A stretch of 33,601 nucleotides of DNA from Candidatus Doudnabacteria bacterium (GCA_016218585.1 JACRDK010000025.1:91637-125237), one strand, 5' to 3'. Counted from the stretch's first letter, positions 7,908-15,543 are shown. The notes: generated from the sequence alone by a model not told the origin. Numbers and translations: made by a program.

Positions 7908-9270
7908 AGTCGGAACATTTGTAGTTGTAGCGAAAGAAATTTTCAGAAACAGGTATTAGGCATTGTTGCAAAAATTGGCTTTGTAAGCGGTAGCTGCGCT
8001 GGTAAAAAAATAACGGCCGCGGGTAATGGGAAATAAATTGAATTTCATTTTGTCCTTGCCAAAAGTTTTGCCAGTCTTCGTAAGAATTAGGGTCTTCCAG
8101 CAAACCAGGGGCGCCTAAACGGGCATTGTTGCTAAAGCCTAACAGCCACGGAGCGTCGTCCGCTGAAGTTGCTAAAATAAAAGCGCCAGGCTGATTAAAA
8201 TTTTTAATTTCCTCAATCTCAGCTCGGCTAATTAAAGGCTGTTTGGCGGCGGTAAATTGAAAATTTAAGTAAAACAAAAACAAAAGAACCAAGGCAATGC
8301 CCAGTTTTTTGCCCCAGTGTTTGTAATCGATTTGTCCCAAAAAATATGCGCCATAATAAATAAGCGACAAATCCAAATAAATTAAAAATCTTCGGTAAAA
8401 AGGCAGCTTCAGTAAAAACCAAGCCAGACAAACTAGCGAAAAGACCGTCGCAGTTAAAGACCCTCTTTTTTTAAAACTTAAATAAATTCCCGGAAGAGCC
8501 AGAAGCAAGTAGGGCCAGAATAACAAAAAAAGATTTTGCCCGTCCAAAAATAACCCGGTGCGGACGCTGTCATTCTTATTCTGCAGCAATTCACCAACCA
8601 CCGATTTTAAATGCGGAATAAAAATAACCGCTAAGGTTAACGCGAGTCCGGCAGCTAAAGGTAGTGTAATTTTCCGGTATTTTTTATCTAAAATTTGTTC
8701 AGTGAGATAGGATGCCGCCAAAGACAAGAGCAGGACTATTAAAGTTGTCCGGTGAGTTAAAGCAACTGCTAAAGCGCTAAAAATTAGACCGTTCCATTTT
8801 TTTTCCTGATAAAATTTTATTGCTAAAAGCAAAAACGGCATCGCCGCCCAGCTTTTCCACAAAAACATAGAATAGCTTTCGGTTTGGATGAGAGAGCCGG
8901 CACATAGCAGCACAGCAAATAATGCGGATTTTTTATTATTGCCGAATAGCCAATAGAAACTTAAAGCCAACAGCGGGGAAAAAAATAAATAAAATTCATT
9001 AATTAGGATGTTGGGAGGAATAAAAAACAATTTGGCTGCATAAAATAACGGATTGCTATAGCCTCCCCAAAGAGCTACCAGCCAACCGGAAGCTGAGAGT
9101 GGGTTTAAATGAGTTGCGGCAAAAAGGTAGAAACCGTAGTCGTAACCAAACAAACCGACAGGTCCTTTAGCAAGTAGAACCAGTCTAATAATAAGCAGCG
9201 GAACCAAAGCAAACAATAAATAGGCCAATGGGGGAGTAGAAATTTTTGTTTCAGGATTTTTCATTACCAT
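7906..9270 (-). CDS. Polytopic membrane protein, possibly GT-C type glycosyltransferase
   Basis: This 454-residue protein has about ten hydrophobic segments (for example LAYLLFALVPLLIIRLVLLA near the N-terminus and LGIALVLLFLFYLNF near residue 320) and a soluble C-terminal tail of about 110 residues. The first loop contains GLFGYDYGFYLFAATHL. An acidic motif in the first extracytoplasmic loop is a hallmark of GT-C glycosyltransferases using lipid-linked sugars, so that is my best guess, unproven. It lies between the two surface-protein paralogues on the opposite strand, which would suit a role in surface glycosylation. Two starts (ATG at 9270 and 9264) are possible. TATAAT on the minus strand lies immediately upstream, with no Shine-Dalgarno sequence. 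Confidence 0.6.
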   Translation of the reverse strand: MVMKNPETKISTPPLAYLLFALVPLLIIRLVLLAKGPVGLFGYDYGFYLFAATHLNPLSASGWLVALWGGYSNPLFYAAKLFFIPPNILINEFYLFFSPLLALSFYWLFGNNKKSALFAVLLCAGSLIQTESYSMFLWKSWAAMPFLLLAIKFYQEKKWNGLIFSALAVALTHRTTLIVLLLSLAASYLTEQILDKKYRKITLPLAAGLALTLAVIFIPHLKSVVGELLQNKNDSVRTGLFLDGQNLFLLFWPYLLLALPGIYLSFKKRGSLTATVFSLVCLAWFLLKLPFYRRFLIYLDLSLIYYGAYFLGQIDYKHWGKKLGIALVLLFLFYLNFQFTAAKQPLISRAEIEEIKNFNQPGAFILATSADDAPWLLGFSNNARLGAPGLLEDPNSYEDWQNFWQGQNEIQFISHYPRPLFFYQRSYRLQSQFLQQCLIPVSENFFRYNYKCSD

Positions 9271-9305
9271 TTAATTATAACAGGAAATAAAAAAATGATT
9301 TTATT

Positions 9306-9334
9306 TTGACAAGAGCTAAAATTTCTGCTATAAT
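9306..9334 (+). promoter_or_regulatory. Consensus promoter of surface protein 2
   Basis: Perfect TTGACA, 17 nt, perfect TATAAT. The downstream flank (ATATTTAGTCGATTAAA) is identical to that of the promoter at 4296. The start point is predicted near 9341. Confidence 0.9.
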
Positions 9335-9340
9335 ATATTT

Positions 9341-9578
9341 AGTCGATTAAAAATTATCTGTTGTGCCAAAATAGTACAATAGATTGAAACCCCGGTAGTA
9401 AAATTCAAATGTGATTTTATTTCGGGGTAGAAACAAAAAGGTTACTATCTTGCCCGCGTGCAATGTTATAAAAACATTTACTACGGGGCAGGCAAAAATA
9501 AAAATTAATTAGGCCAGGTTTGATTTTGCGTTATAGCTATACGCGAAATTTTCTAAATTTGCGCCCAAGGAAGAAAAA
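9341..9578 (+). promoter_or_regulatory. Long structured 5' leader of surface protein 2
   Basis: The leader of about 238 nt holds at least four hairpins. (1) 9356-9384: a 9-bp stem with one G-U pair around the loop GCCAAAATAGT, matching the hairpin at 4345. (2) About 9388-9428: CCCCG/CGGGG outer and TAAAAT/ATTTTA inner stems. (3) About 9450-9500: TGCCCG/CGGGGCA outer and ATGTT/AACAT inner. (4) About 9528-9547: GCGT/ACGC around a palindrome. AAGGA lies near 9567, before the ATG at 9579. The length and structure suggest post-transcriptional control; no known riboswitch class is recognised. Confidence 0.62.
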
Positions 9579-10397
9579 ATGAATCCTTACACATACCACA
9601 AGCCAAAAAGAATGGCTGTGGCCGCAAGTCAGGACAGTCCTTCCGGCTCGCCTAAAGGCGGCGGGTCGTGGCTAAGCAATATAATTAATGCCCCTATAAA
9701 CTCCGCTGTTGCCCTGGCTTTTGTTTTGTTTGCCGCCAGCGCAACCGCAGGCATTGCTGCTATAGCATCGCCGGAAATTGCCATGGACAATTCGAGTTTA
9801 CCAGCAACACATATAGTTGTGTCCAGAGTTTTGGGAGAGTCGGTAACCCAGCCGGTTATTGACGACGCAGCTTTGGAAGCCGCAGAGCCAACCGGTTATT
9901 TAATTGCTAAGCCGGTTAATTTTGACGCTACTTTAGGGCGTTGGGATTATAAATTAAGTTACGAAGTCGCTAACTTAACCGGTCCCGCGGTTTTGTCGAT
10001 TGGCAGCTATGCCGTGCAAAGCAATATTACTGCTTCCGGCACAGTCGAAACCGGTTATATTTTAAAACCTAATAGGGTTTACCGGGCGACTCTTTGGTTT
10101 ACTGATTCAGCCGGCCAAAAAGTTAAACTGGCCAGAGTGGAAATTAAAACAGACAAAGCACAAAAGCCTGGAAAGAATGACCGCAAGCCGATTTTGTGCC
10201 CGCAAACGCAGGTGCAAGGCCAGGTTGCGAGCTCAACGCCAAGCACCAAACCTTCCTTGTGCGTGAAGAAGGAAGACGGCACGCTGGCTTGTTTGCCCCA
10301 GCAGTGTATTGTTCCGGAATGGAAGCCGGAAGATAAAAACGCCAGCGGCACTTCTGAAGGGCTGTTGCATAAAACACCTCTTGCCCCAATTCGATAA
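9579..10397 (+). CDS. Membrane-anchored surface protein 2, paralogue of the 4451 protein
   Basis: The 272-residue product begins MNPYTYHK, has a membrane segment at about 45-68 (AVALAFVLFAASATAGIAAI) and then VVSRVLGES, paralleling VKSKVLGVA in the larger protein. The following domain, with YEVANLTG, TGYILKPNRVYRATLWF and KLARVEI, aligns with the shared domain of the larger protein. It lacks that protein's PKD, Ig and repeat regions and instead ends in a linker and four cysteines (CPQTQ, CVKKEDGTLACLPQQC). It is predicted to sit on the cell surface with its N-terminus inside. The paralogy with the neighbour, including promoter and leader, suggests a regional duplication followed by loss or gain of domains. 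The function is unknown. Confidence 0.78.
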   Translation: MNPYTYHKPKRMAVAASQDSPSGSPKGGGSWLSNIINAPINSAVALAFVLFAASATAGIAAIASPEIAMDNSSLPATHIVVSRVLGESVTQPVIDDAALEAAEPTGYLIAKPVNFDATLGRWDYKLSYEVANLTGPAVLSIGSYAVQSNITASGTVETGYILKPNRVYRATLWFTDSAGQKVKLARVEIKTDKAQKPGKNDRKPILCPQTQVQGQVASSTPSTKPSLCVKKEDGTLACLPQQCIVPEWKPEDKNASGTSEGLLHKTPLAPIR

Positions 10398-10406
10398 TAA
10401 TATATT

Positions 10407-10447
10407 AAAATACCCTGTCCCATTTTATCGGGACGGGGTATTTTTTT
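10407..10447 (+). terminator. Terminator after surface protein 2
   Basis: A 12-bp stem with one G-U pair (ATACCCTGTCCC with GGGACGGGGTAT), an 8-nt loop and a run of T residues. Confidence 0.9.
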
Positions 10448-10474
10448 ATGCTTCTGTTTTTAAGTAAACTTAAG

Positions 10475-10480
10475 TATAAT
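10475..10480 (+). promoter_or_regulatory. -10 box giving a leaderless polA transcript
   Basis: TATAAT ends 7 nt before the polA ATG at 10488, so transcription should start at or next to the A of the start codon. There is no ribosome-binding site. The -35 region (TTCTGT) is weak. Confidence 0.6.
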
Positions 10481-10487
10481 ATTAGAT

Positions 10488-13265
10488 ATGACTACTCCAA
10501 AAACCCCTAGATATATGCTGGTGGATGGCAATGCATTAATCCATCGCGGTTATCATGCCATTCCGGTGTTAAATACAAAAAGCGGCGAACAAACCAATGC
10601 TGTTTATGGTTTTACCACAATTTTATTGCGCGCTATTAAGGACATTAAGCCGACCCATATTGCCTGCACCTTTGACCTTAAGGGGCCGACTTTTCGGCAT
10701 TTGCAATATAAAGAATATAAAGGGACCAGGGTAAAAACCGACCAGGAACTATATGATCAGATCCCCCGGGTAAAAGAAGTTGTAAGAGGTTTAAATATTT
10801 CCATTTACGAGAAGGAAGGTTTTGAGGCAGATGACCTGCTTGGAACTTTGGCTGTAAAAATCCATAAAGATGATCCGGAAGCGGAAGTAATTATTGTTAC
10901 CGGAGATTTAGACACCTTACAATTGGTTAACCATAAAATTCGCGTTTATACTATGCGCAAAGGAATTACCGACACGGTGATTTATGATGCGCGCGCCGTG
11001 CGCGAGCGCTATGGCTTGGCTCCGGAACAGATGGTGGACTATAAAGCTTTGCGCGGCGATCCGAGCGACAATATTCCCGGAGTAACTGGAATCGGCGAGA
11101 AAACCGCGGCCGGACTGATTAAAGATTTCGGCAGTTTTGAGAATTTATACAAGGAAATAAAATCCGGAAAGGCCGAAGGTAAAATTAAGGCCCGGGTTTT
11201 GGAATTGTTGAAAACCCAGGAAGAGCAGGCAATTATGTCGCATCAATTGTCCAAGATTGATTGCGCCGTGCCCGTGGAAATAAATTTGCCGCAATACGAT
11301 TTAGACAGTTCACATTTGCAAACCACAGTAAAATTATTTCAAACTTTAGAGTTTCGAAGTTTAATAAATAAGCTGCCGAAGACAGAGAGTCAGAGTATCG
11401 GAGAATCAGAGAGTAAGAAACAAAACAAAGAAGATATTCAGACCGATGTGGTATTGTCAGATATAGGAAAGCAAGATTATATTTTTGTTGATACCGAAAG
11501 CAAGTTAGGTGATATGCTAAAAGAATTATCTAAGGCCAAAGAGTTGTGCGTAGACACCGAAACAACAGGTCTTGATCCGTGGCAATCTGAATTAGTAGGA
11601 GTGGGCTTGTGCGCCCTCCCGGGAAGGGCTTTTTATGTTCCGGCTAAATTGGCCGGAGCAAGCCAGGAGCTTAAAGATTTGTTGGCCAATGAAAAAATTA
11701 AAAAAATCGGCCACAACATCAAGTTTGACCTGGAAGTCCTGCAGGCAAATGGTTATAAGCTGGGAGCTATAAGCTTTGATACTATGATAGCCTCTTATTT
11801 GCTTAATTCTGCCACACGCCAGCACAATTTAGATGCATTAGCATTTAATGAGCTGGGCTATCAAATGCAGCCCATAGACGACCTAATTGGCAAAGGGAAA
11901 AAGCAGATTACTATGGATCAGGTAGATCCGGCTAAGGTGAGCTGGTATTGCTGTGAAGATGTGGATATGACTTTAAGGCTAAAAGAGCTTTTTGAACCTA
12001 AGGTTAAAGCCGAAGGTTTGCTGAAAATTTTTGACGACATTGAAATGCCTTTGGCGGAAGTTTTGGGCGGCATGGAAAAAAACGGCATCAAGCTGGATGT
12101 AAAATTTTTAAACCGGCTTTCCGGGGAAGTAGAAATAGATTTAAAACAGGCCGAGAGCGATATTTATAAGTTATGCGGCCAGGAATTTAATATTAATTCC
12201 CCCAAACAGTTAAAAGAAATTTTGTTTGATAAATTAAAGTTAGAGCCGATTGAAAATCGCAAAACTAAAACCGGACTATCTACCGCAGCGGGAGAGCTGG
12301 AAAAAATGATGGGCCAGCACCCAGTAATTCCAAAAATTATGCAGTATCGGGAATTGGCCAAGCTACAATCAACTTATTTGTTGGCTTTGCCGGAATTGGT
12401 AAATAAAAAAACCGGGCGGCTGCATACCAATTATAACCAGACTATTGCCGCCACCGGGAGGCTGTCTTCCACTGACCCGAATTTGCAAAATATCCCGGTG
12501 CGCGGCGAAGGCGCTGGCAGTAAAATACGCCAGGCCTTTGTGGCGGAAAAAGGATACAAATTACTATCTATCGATTATAGCCAGATAGAACTGAGAATTG
12601 TGGCACACTTGGCTGGCGACAAAAAAATGCTGGACGTGTTCAAGCGAGGTGAAGACATCCACACTAAAACCGCCATGGAAATTTTTGGCGTGAGCAAAGA
12701 CCAGGTAACTAAAGATATGAGGCGGGACGCCAAAACCATAAACTTTGGAATTTTATACGGCCTGTCGAGCTTTGGGCTGTCTGCCCGCATTGGCGAAGTG
12801 TCCCGCGTTGAGGCCAAGCAATTCATTGCAAAATATTTTGCCGCTTATCCGGCCGTGGAAAGTTATATTGAACAAGTGAAATTGCAGGTTAACGAAGAAG
12901 CTTTTGTAAAAAATGAACTTGGCCGCATCCGCAGGTTCCCGGAAATTCGTTCCTCCCAATTTTTCATTCGCGCGGCAGCTGAACGGGCGGCGGTAAATTT
13001 TCCTATTCAGTCTTTGGCTGCAGATGTAATTAAGGTGGCGATGATAAATATTTTTAAAGAAATTGAGAAATCAGGAAATTCGGAAATAAAAATGTTGTTG
13101 CAGGTGCACGATGAATTGGTTTTTGAAGTTAAAGAAGACAAGGTTGATTATTGGGTCAAGCAATTAATTCCGCTGATGGAAAGTGCCATTAAACTTTCTG
13201 TGCCAATTACGGTGGAGGCGAAGGTGGGTGACAATTGGGGAGAGATGGAAGCGACAAAATTGTGA
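10488..13265 (+). CDS. polA: DNA polymerase I
   Basis: This 925-residue enzyme fills gaps and removes Okazaki primers in replication and repair. The N-terminal 5'-3' nuclease domain (1-290) has LVDGNALIHRGYHA, EADDLLGTLA, VTGDLDTLQLV and GDPSDNIPGVTGIGEKTA. The 3'-5' proofreading domain (about 340-510) keeps the acidic residues: VDTETTGLD near 354, IGHNIKFDLEVL, and WYCCEDVDMT. The polymerase domain has motif A SIDYSQIELR near 695, motif B RRDAKTINFGILYG near 745 and motif C VHDELVFEV near 873. All three activities look intact. A repeat-like linker (RESESIGESESKK, encoded at about 11387-11418) separates the nuclease and proofreading domains. The mRNA is probably leaderless. Confidence 0.98.
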   Translation: MTTPKTPRYMLVDGNALIHRGYHAIPVLNTKSGEQTNAVYGFTTILLRAIKDIKPTHIACTFDLKGPTFRHLQYKEYKGTRVKTDQELYDQIPRVKEVVRGLNISIYEKEGFEADDLLGTLAVKIHKDDPEAEVIIVTGDLDTLQLVNHKIRVYTMRKGITDTVIYDARAVRERYGLAPEQMVDYKALRGDPSDNIPGVTGIGEKTAAGLIKDFGSFENLYKEIKSGKAEGKIKARVLELLKTQEEQAIMSHQLSKIDCAVPVEINLPQYDLDSSHLQTTVKLFQTLEFRSLINKLPKTESQSIGESESKKQNKEDIQTDVVLSDIGKQDYIFVDTESKLGDMLKELSKAKELCVDTETTGLDPWQSELVGVGLCALPGRAFYVPAKLAGASQELKDLLANEKIKKIGHNIKFDLEVLQANGYKLGAISFDTMIASYLLNSATRQHNLDALAFNELGYQMQPIDDLIGKGKKQITMDQVDPAKVSWYCCEDVDMTLRLKELFEPKVKAEGLLKIFDDIEMPLAEVLGGMEKNGIKLDVKFLNRLSGEVEIDLKQAESDIYKLCGQEFNINSPKQLKEILFDKLKLEPIENRKTKTGLSTAAGELEKMMGQHPVIPKIMQYRELAKLQSTYLLALPELVNKKTGRLHTNYNQTIAATGRLSSTDPNLQNIPVRGEGAGSKIRQAFVAEKGYKLLSIDYSQIELRIVAHLAGDKKMLDVFKRGEDIHTKTAMEIFGVSKDQVTKDMRRDAKTINFGILYGLSSFGLSARIGEVSRVEAKQFIAKYFAAYPAVESYIEQVKLQVNEEAFVKNELGRIRRFPEIRSSQFFIRAAAERAAVNFPIQSLAADVIKVAMINIFKEIEKSGNSEIKMLLQVHDELVFEVKEDKVDYWVKQLIPLMESAIKLSVPITVEAKVGDNWGEMEATKL
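11387..11418 (+). repeat. In-frame AGAGTCAGAG-type repeat in the polA linker
   Basis: CAGAGAGT occurs twice around CAGAGTATCGGAGAAT, giving a purine-rich degenerate tandem that encodes the Ser/Glu linker between the 5' nuclease and proofreading domains. Confidence 0.6.
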
Positions 13266-13289
13266 ATTAAGAATTAGGACTTAAGAATT
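13266..13289 (+). repeat. Short direct repeats between polA and the RhuM-Fic gene
   Basis: The 24-nt gap is made almost entirely of TTAAGAATT-type words (two full copies, the second preceded by GGAC) and ends at the ATG. No ribosome-binding site is present. It resembles the word arrays bordering the other accessory genes in the window. Confidence 0.55.
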
Positions 13290-14297
13290 ATGGAAGAAAC
13301 AAAAAACGGAGAGATAATAATTTACAAAGCAGAAGAAGGGCCTCAATTAAAAGTGCAAATGGACGGGGAGACGGTTTGGTTAAATACTGCTCAAATGGCT
13401 GAGCTGTTTGCAAAAGACGAAAAAACAATTGGGGCTCATATACGCAATATATATGCGGAAAAAGAGTTAATAAGAGAAAAAACTTCTCTTAAACAAGCCA
13501 ATACTCAAAAAACAAGCATTGGCTTAAATAAGCCAACTACGTATTATAATTTGGATATGATTATATCTATCGGATATAGAGTTAATTCTAAGCGCGGAAC
13601 TCAGTTCAGGATTTGGGCAACACAACGATTAAAGGATTATTTGGTTAAAGGTTATGCGGTAAATGAAAAACGGCTAAAGGAAGAGCATGACTTAAAAATG
13701 AAGGAGTTGCAAGATACCGCCAAGCTGTTTAGAAATGTTCTTGAAAGCCGGCGCGCGGAGGGTTACGAAAAAGATTTGCTTAAAATAATTACCGACTATT
13801 CCGGCACTTGGGCGCTGCTGAATAAATATGACAAAGGCGAACTGGCAATTGAAGGCGTAAGCAGGCGCGCGCCGGTAGAACTTGCTTATGAAGATTTAAA
13901 AAAGAGCATTGCAATTTTTAAAAAGCGCTTAGTAGTAAAAAAAGAGGCCGGAGATTTATTTGGCCAGGAATCCGGAGAAAAATTTAAAGCGGTTTTAGGC
14001 AGCATAAACCAGACTTTCGGCAGCAAACAGTTATATTCTTCCCTGGAAGAAAAAGCCGCCCATCTATTATATTTTTTGGTTAAAGATCATCCGTTTGCCG
14101 ACGGCAATAAAAGAATTGGTTCGCTTATTTTTATGCTCTATTTAATTCAAAACAACGCATTATTTAGCAGCAAAACCGGAGAGCGAAAAATAAATGATAA
14201 TGCCTTGGCGGCCTTAGTCCTGCTGGTAGCGGAAAGCAAGCCCGCGGATAAAGATGTTATGGTTAAGTTGGTGGTAAATTTAATAACCAATAAATAA
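13290..14297 (+). CDS. RhuM-Fic/Doc fusion protein
   Basis: This 335-residue protein has an N-terminal RhuM (virulence RhuM) domain, about 15-125, shown by MDGETVWLNTAQMAELF, YYNLDMIISIGYRVNS and GTQFRIWATQRLKDYLVKGY. The C-terminal half is a Fic/Doc domain with the motif HPFADGNKRIGSLIF near residue 268. Fic/Doc enzymes transfer nucleotide or phosphate groups to target hydroxyls; Doc toxins use HxFx(D/N)xNKR, to which this motif is close. No antitoxin gene is adjacent and no inhibitory [S/T]xxxE[G/N] motif is obvious, so a toxin role is possible but unproven. It starts 24 nt after polA, within repeat words. An internal palindrome (TTGGCTTA with TAAGCCAA near 13525) encodes part of the RhuM domain. 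Confidence 0.87.
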   Translation: MEETKNGEIIIYKAEEGPQLKVQMDGETVWLNTAQMAELFAKDEKTIGAHIRNIYAEKELIREKTSLKQANTQKTSIGLNKPTTYYNLDMIISIGYRVNSKRGTQFRIWATQRLKDYLVKGYAVNEKRLKEEHDLKMKELQDTAKLFRNVLESRRAEGYEKDLLKIITDYSGTWALLNKYDKGELAIEGVSRRAPVELAYEDLKKSIAIFKKRLVVKKEAGDLFGQESGEKFKAVLGSINQTFGSKQLYSSLEEKAAHLLYFLVKDHPFADGNKRIGSLIFMLYLIQNNALFSSKTGERKINDNALAALVLLVAESKPADKDVMVKLVVNLITNK

Positions 14298-14305
14298 AGG
14301 TTCCT

Positions 14306-14328
14306 CGGATCCGCCTCAGGCGGGTGCA
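14306..14328. repeat. Palindromic GGATCCGCCTCAGGCGG element
   Basis: The intergenic word contains CCGCC-TCA-GGCGG, a GC-rich palindrome standing out from AT-rich surroundings, like the CCTGCCTG-type palindrome inside the femAB gene. It is probably a dispersed palindromic repeat. Confidence 0.5.
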
Positions 14329-14352
14329 ATGGTTAAGATCACACATAGTAAA

Positions 14353-14397
14353 AAAAACCGTCCCGCCTTTTATAACGAAAGGGCGGGACGGTTTTTA
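14353..14397. terminator. Bidirectional terminator
   Basis: AAAACCGTCCCGCC pairs with GGCGGGACGGTTTT around a loop of about 15 nt with one bulge, with A and T tails on both sides. It serves the RhuM-Fic gene and the convergent cupredoxin-like gene. Confidence 0.85.
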
Positions 14398-14402
14398 AAT
14401 TG

Positions 14403-14882
14403 TTACTTTTCTACATTCAACCTGGCGCTGCCGCCGCCATCACAGGTCATAACCGAAATGCCTTCTGTTCTGGCATAAAGGATTTGGTAATCGTAAGGAG
14501 CGATTCTAATGCTTTGGCCGCTTACTTTAATGGTGTGAGCGGTTTTGTCGCGGTTGTCTAACATAACCGGAGAATTTTTCTTAACTGACATAGTGCCCGG
14601 GTTGGCGCTGCAGTTTACAAACTGGAAACGGTAAGGGTAGGCTTTTATGGCGTCGCCATAAGAAAGTTTTTTGGTGCCGGTTCCTCCGGTGGTGGAAGCG
14701 TTGTCCGGCAGTGGGGCGCCGGTTCCAGGTTCCAAACTTTCTAAGCCATTTTGGCTCAGGCCATCCCCGTTGCCCGGTTTGTTTTTATTGCCGGCCATTT
14801 GGAAATATACGCCAATGCCAATTGCGACTACTACAACTACCGCGATTGCGGCATACACATACTTTTTGTTTAGGTTGTTCAT
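14403..14882 (-). CDS. Membrane-anchored protein with a cupredoxin-like domain
   Basis: This 159-residue protein has a short basic N-terminus, a membrane segment at about 8-28 (YVYAAIAVVVVVAIGIGVYF), a Gly/Pro/Thr-rich linker to about residue 70, and a beta-rich domain (about 80-157). That domain has YRFQFVNC, MSVKKNSPVMLDNRDKTAHTIKV and ISVMTCDGGGSARLNV, an arrangement like plastocyanin-type cupredoxins exposed outside the membrane. Copper sites need H, C, H and M ligands; I see the first His (AHT) and a Cys (MTC) but no His or Met after the Cys, so a normal type 1 copper site is unlikely. A putative -10 box (TATACT) lies upstream. The domain call is tentative. Confidence 0.6.
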   Translation of the reverse strand: MNNLNKKYVYAAIAVVVVVAIGIGVYFQMAGNKNKPGNGDGLSQNGLESLEPGTGAPLPDNASTTGGTGTKKLSYGDAIKAYPYRFQFVNCSANPGTMSVKKNSPVMLDNRDKTAHTIKVSGQSIRIAPYDYQILYARTEGISVMTCDGGGSARLNVEK

Positions 14883-14978
14883 GTTGGTTTCATTATTTGT
14901 TAGCTTAGGTTAAGTATAGTATATATCGCTTATCTTTGCATAGTTGTTTCCGAGCTGTAAATAAAAATATTTTTTTGC

Positions 14979-14984
14979 TATACT
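14979..14984 (+). promoter_or_regulatory. -10 box of the micro-ORF transcript
   Basis: TATACT, with a weak TGTAAA 16 nt upstream. The predicted transcript begins near 14991 and first forms a CTTCTT/AAGAAG hairpin (about 15007-15021). Confidence 0.5.
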
Positions 14985-15042
14985 GATATAAATTAATAGT
15001 TAGCGACTTCTTTTTAAGAAGCCCTATTTTTTTAAACAAAAA

Positions 15043-15120
15043 ATGGAAAAAATAATAAAAAAAATTGAAATTTTTGTCAGTTTCCTAATTCATTTTATTG
15101 CCGGTTTGTTCTTAGGATAA
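15043..15120 (+). CDS. 25-residue hydrophobic small protein (candidate)
   Basis: An ATG at 15043 opens a 25-codon frame that ends with TAA exactly at 15120. The product starts with a basic-amphipathic MEKIIKKIEIF and continues with a hydrophobic stretch (VSFLIHFIAGLFLG), so it would be a small single-span membrane peptide. It has a promoter-like TATACT 59 nt upstream and an excellent terminator directly after its stop codon, which argues that the transcript is real. There is no visible Shine-Dalgarno sequence. It could be a small regulatory membrane peptide, a type I toxin-like peptide, or chance coding within a small RNA. Confidence 0.45.
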   Translation: MEKIIKKIEIFVSFLIHFIAGLFLG

Positions 15121-15157
15121 AAAATCCCGCTCTTTCGAAGAAAGGGCGGGATTTTTA
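15120..15157. terminator. Bidirectional terminator between the micro-ORF and rpsT
   Basis: AAAATCCCGCTCTTTC (15121-15136) and its complement (15140-15155, one G-U pair) enclose a 3-nt loop, with A and T tails on both strands. Confidence 0.92.
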
Positions 15158-15162
15158 AAATT

Positions 15163-15426
15163 CTACTTTATTTTACCAATGGCTTTGGTAAGGCGGGATT
15201 TTTTGCGGGAAGCGGTGTTCTTATGAATAACTCTGTTTTTGGCAGCCTTGTCTAAGGTAGACATGGCGTTTTTCATAGCTTCAATGGCTTCGTTTTTCTT
15301 GCCTTCGGCAATCAGCTTTTTTACTTCTTTAACAGCGTCTTTGAATTTATCTTTAGTTTTAATATTGCGAACTCTGCGGCGGATGGACTGTCTCATGGCT
15401 TTAGCCGCGGATTTGATATTTGGCAT
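15163..15426 (-). CDS. rpsT: 30S ribosomal protein S20
   Basis: This 87-residue, very basic, helical protein begins MPNIKSAAKAMRQSIRRRVRN and ends with VIHKNTASRKKSRLTKAIGKI, the conserved S20 ends. S20 is a primary binding protein of 16S rRNA that stabilises the 5' and 3' minor domains. It is monocistronic and ends at a bidirectional terminator. The upstream 150 nt contain no other gene. Confidence 0.97.
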   Translation of the reverse strand: MPNIKSAAKAMRQSIRRRVRNIKTKDKFKDAVKEVKKLIAEGKKNEAIEAMKNAMSTLDKAAKNRVIHKNTASRKKSRLTKAIGKIK

Positions 15427-15543
15427 AGTATAGTTAATTTACGATTTAGTGTATAAAATTTAAGCCACAACAATTAATCTACTGCGACATAGACAACCTT
15501 TGTAGCGACTTGGATATTCTACCATTTATTAAGAAAAATGACA

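Noticed and set aside
13290-14297. RhuM-Fic with polA as a toxin-antitoxin pair
   Set aside because: polA is a complete housekeeping gene and no small antitoxin frame is found on either side.
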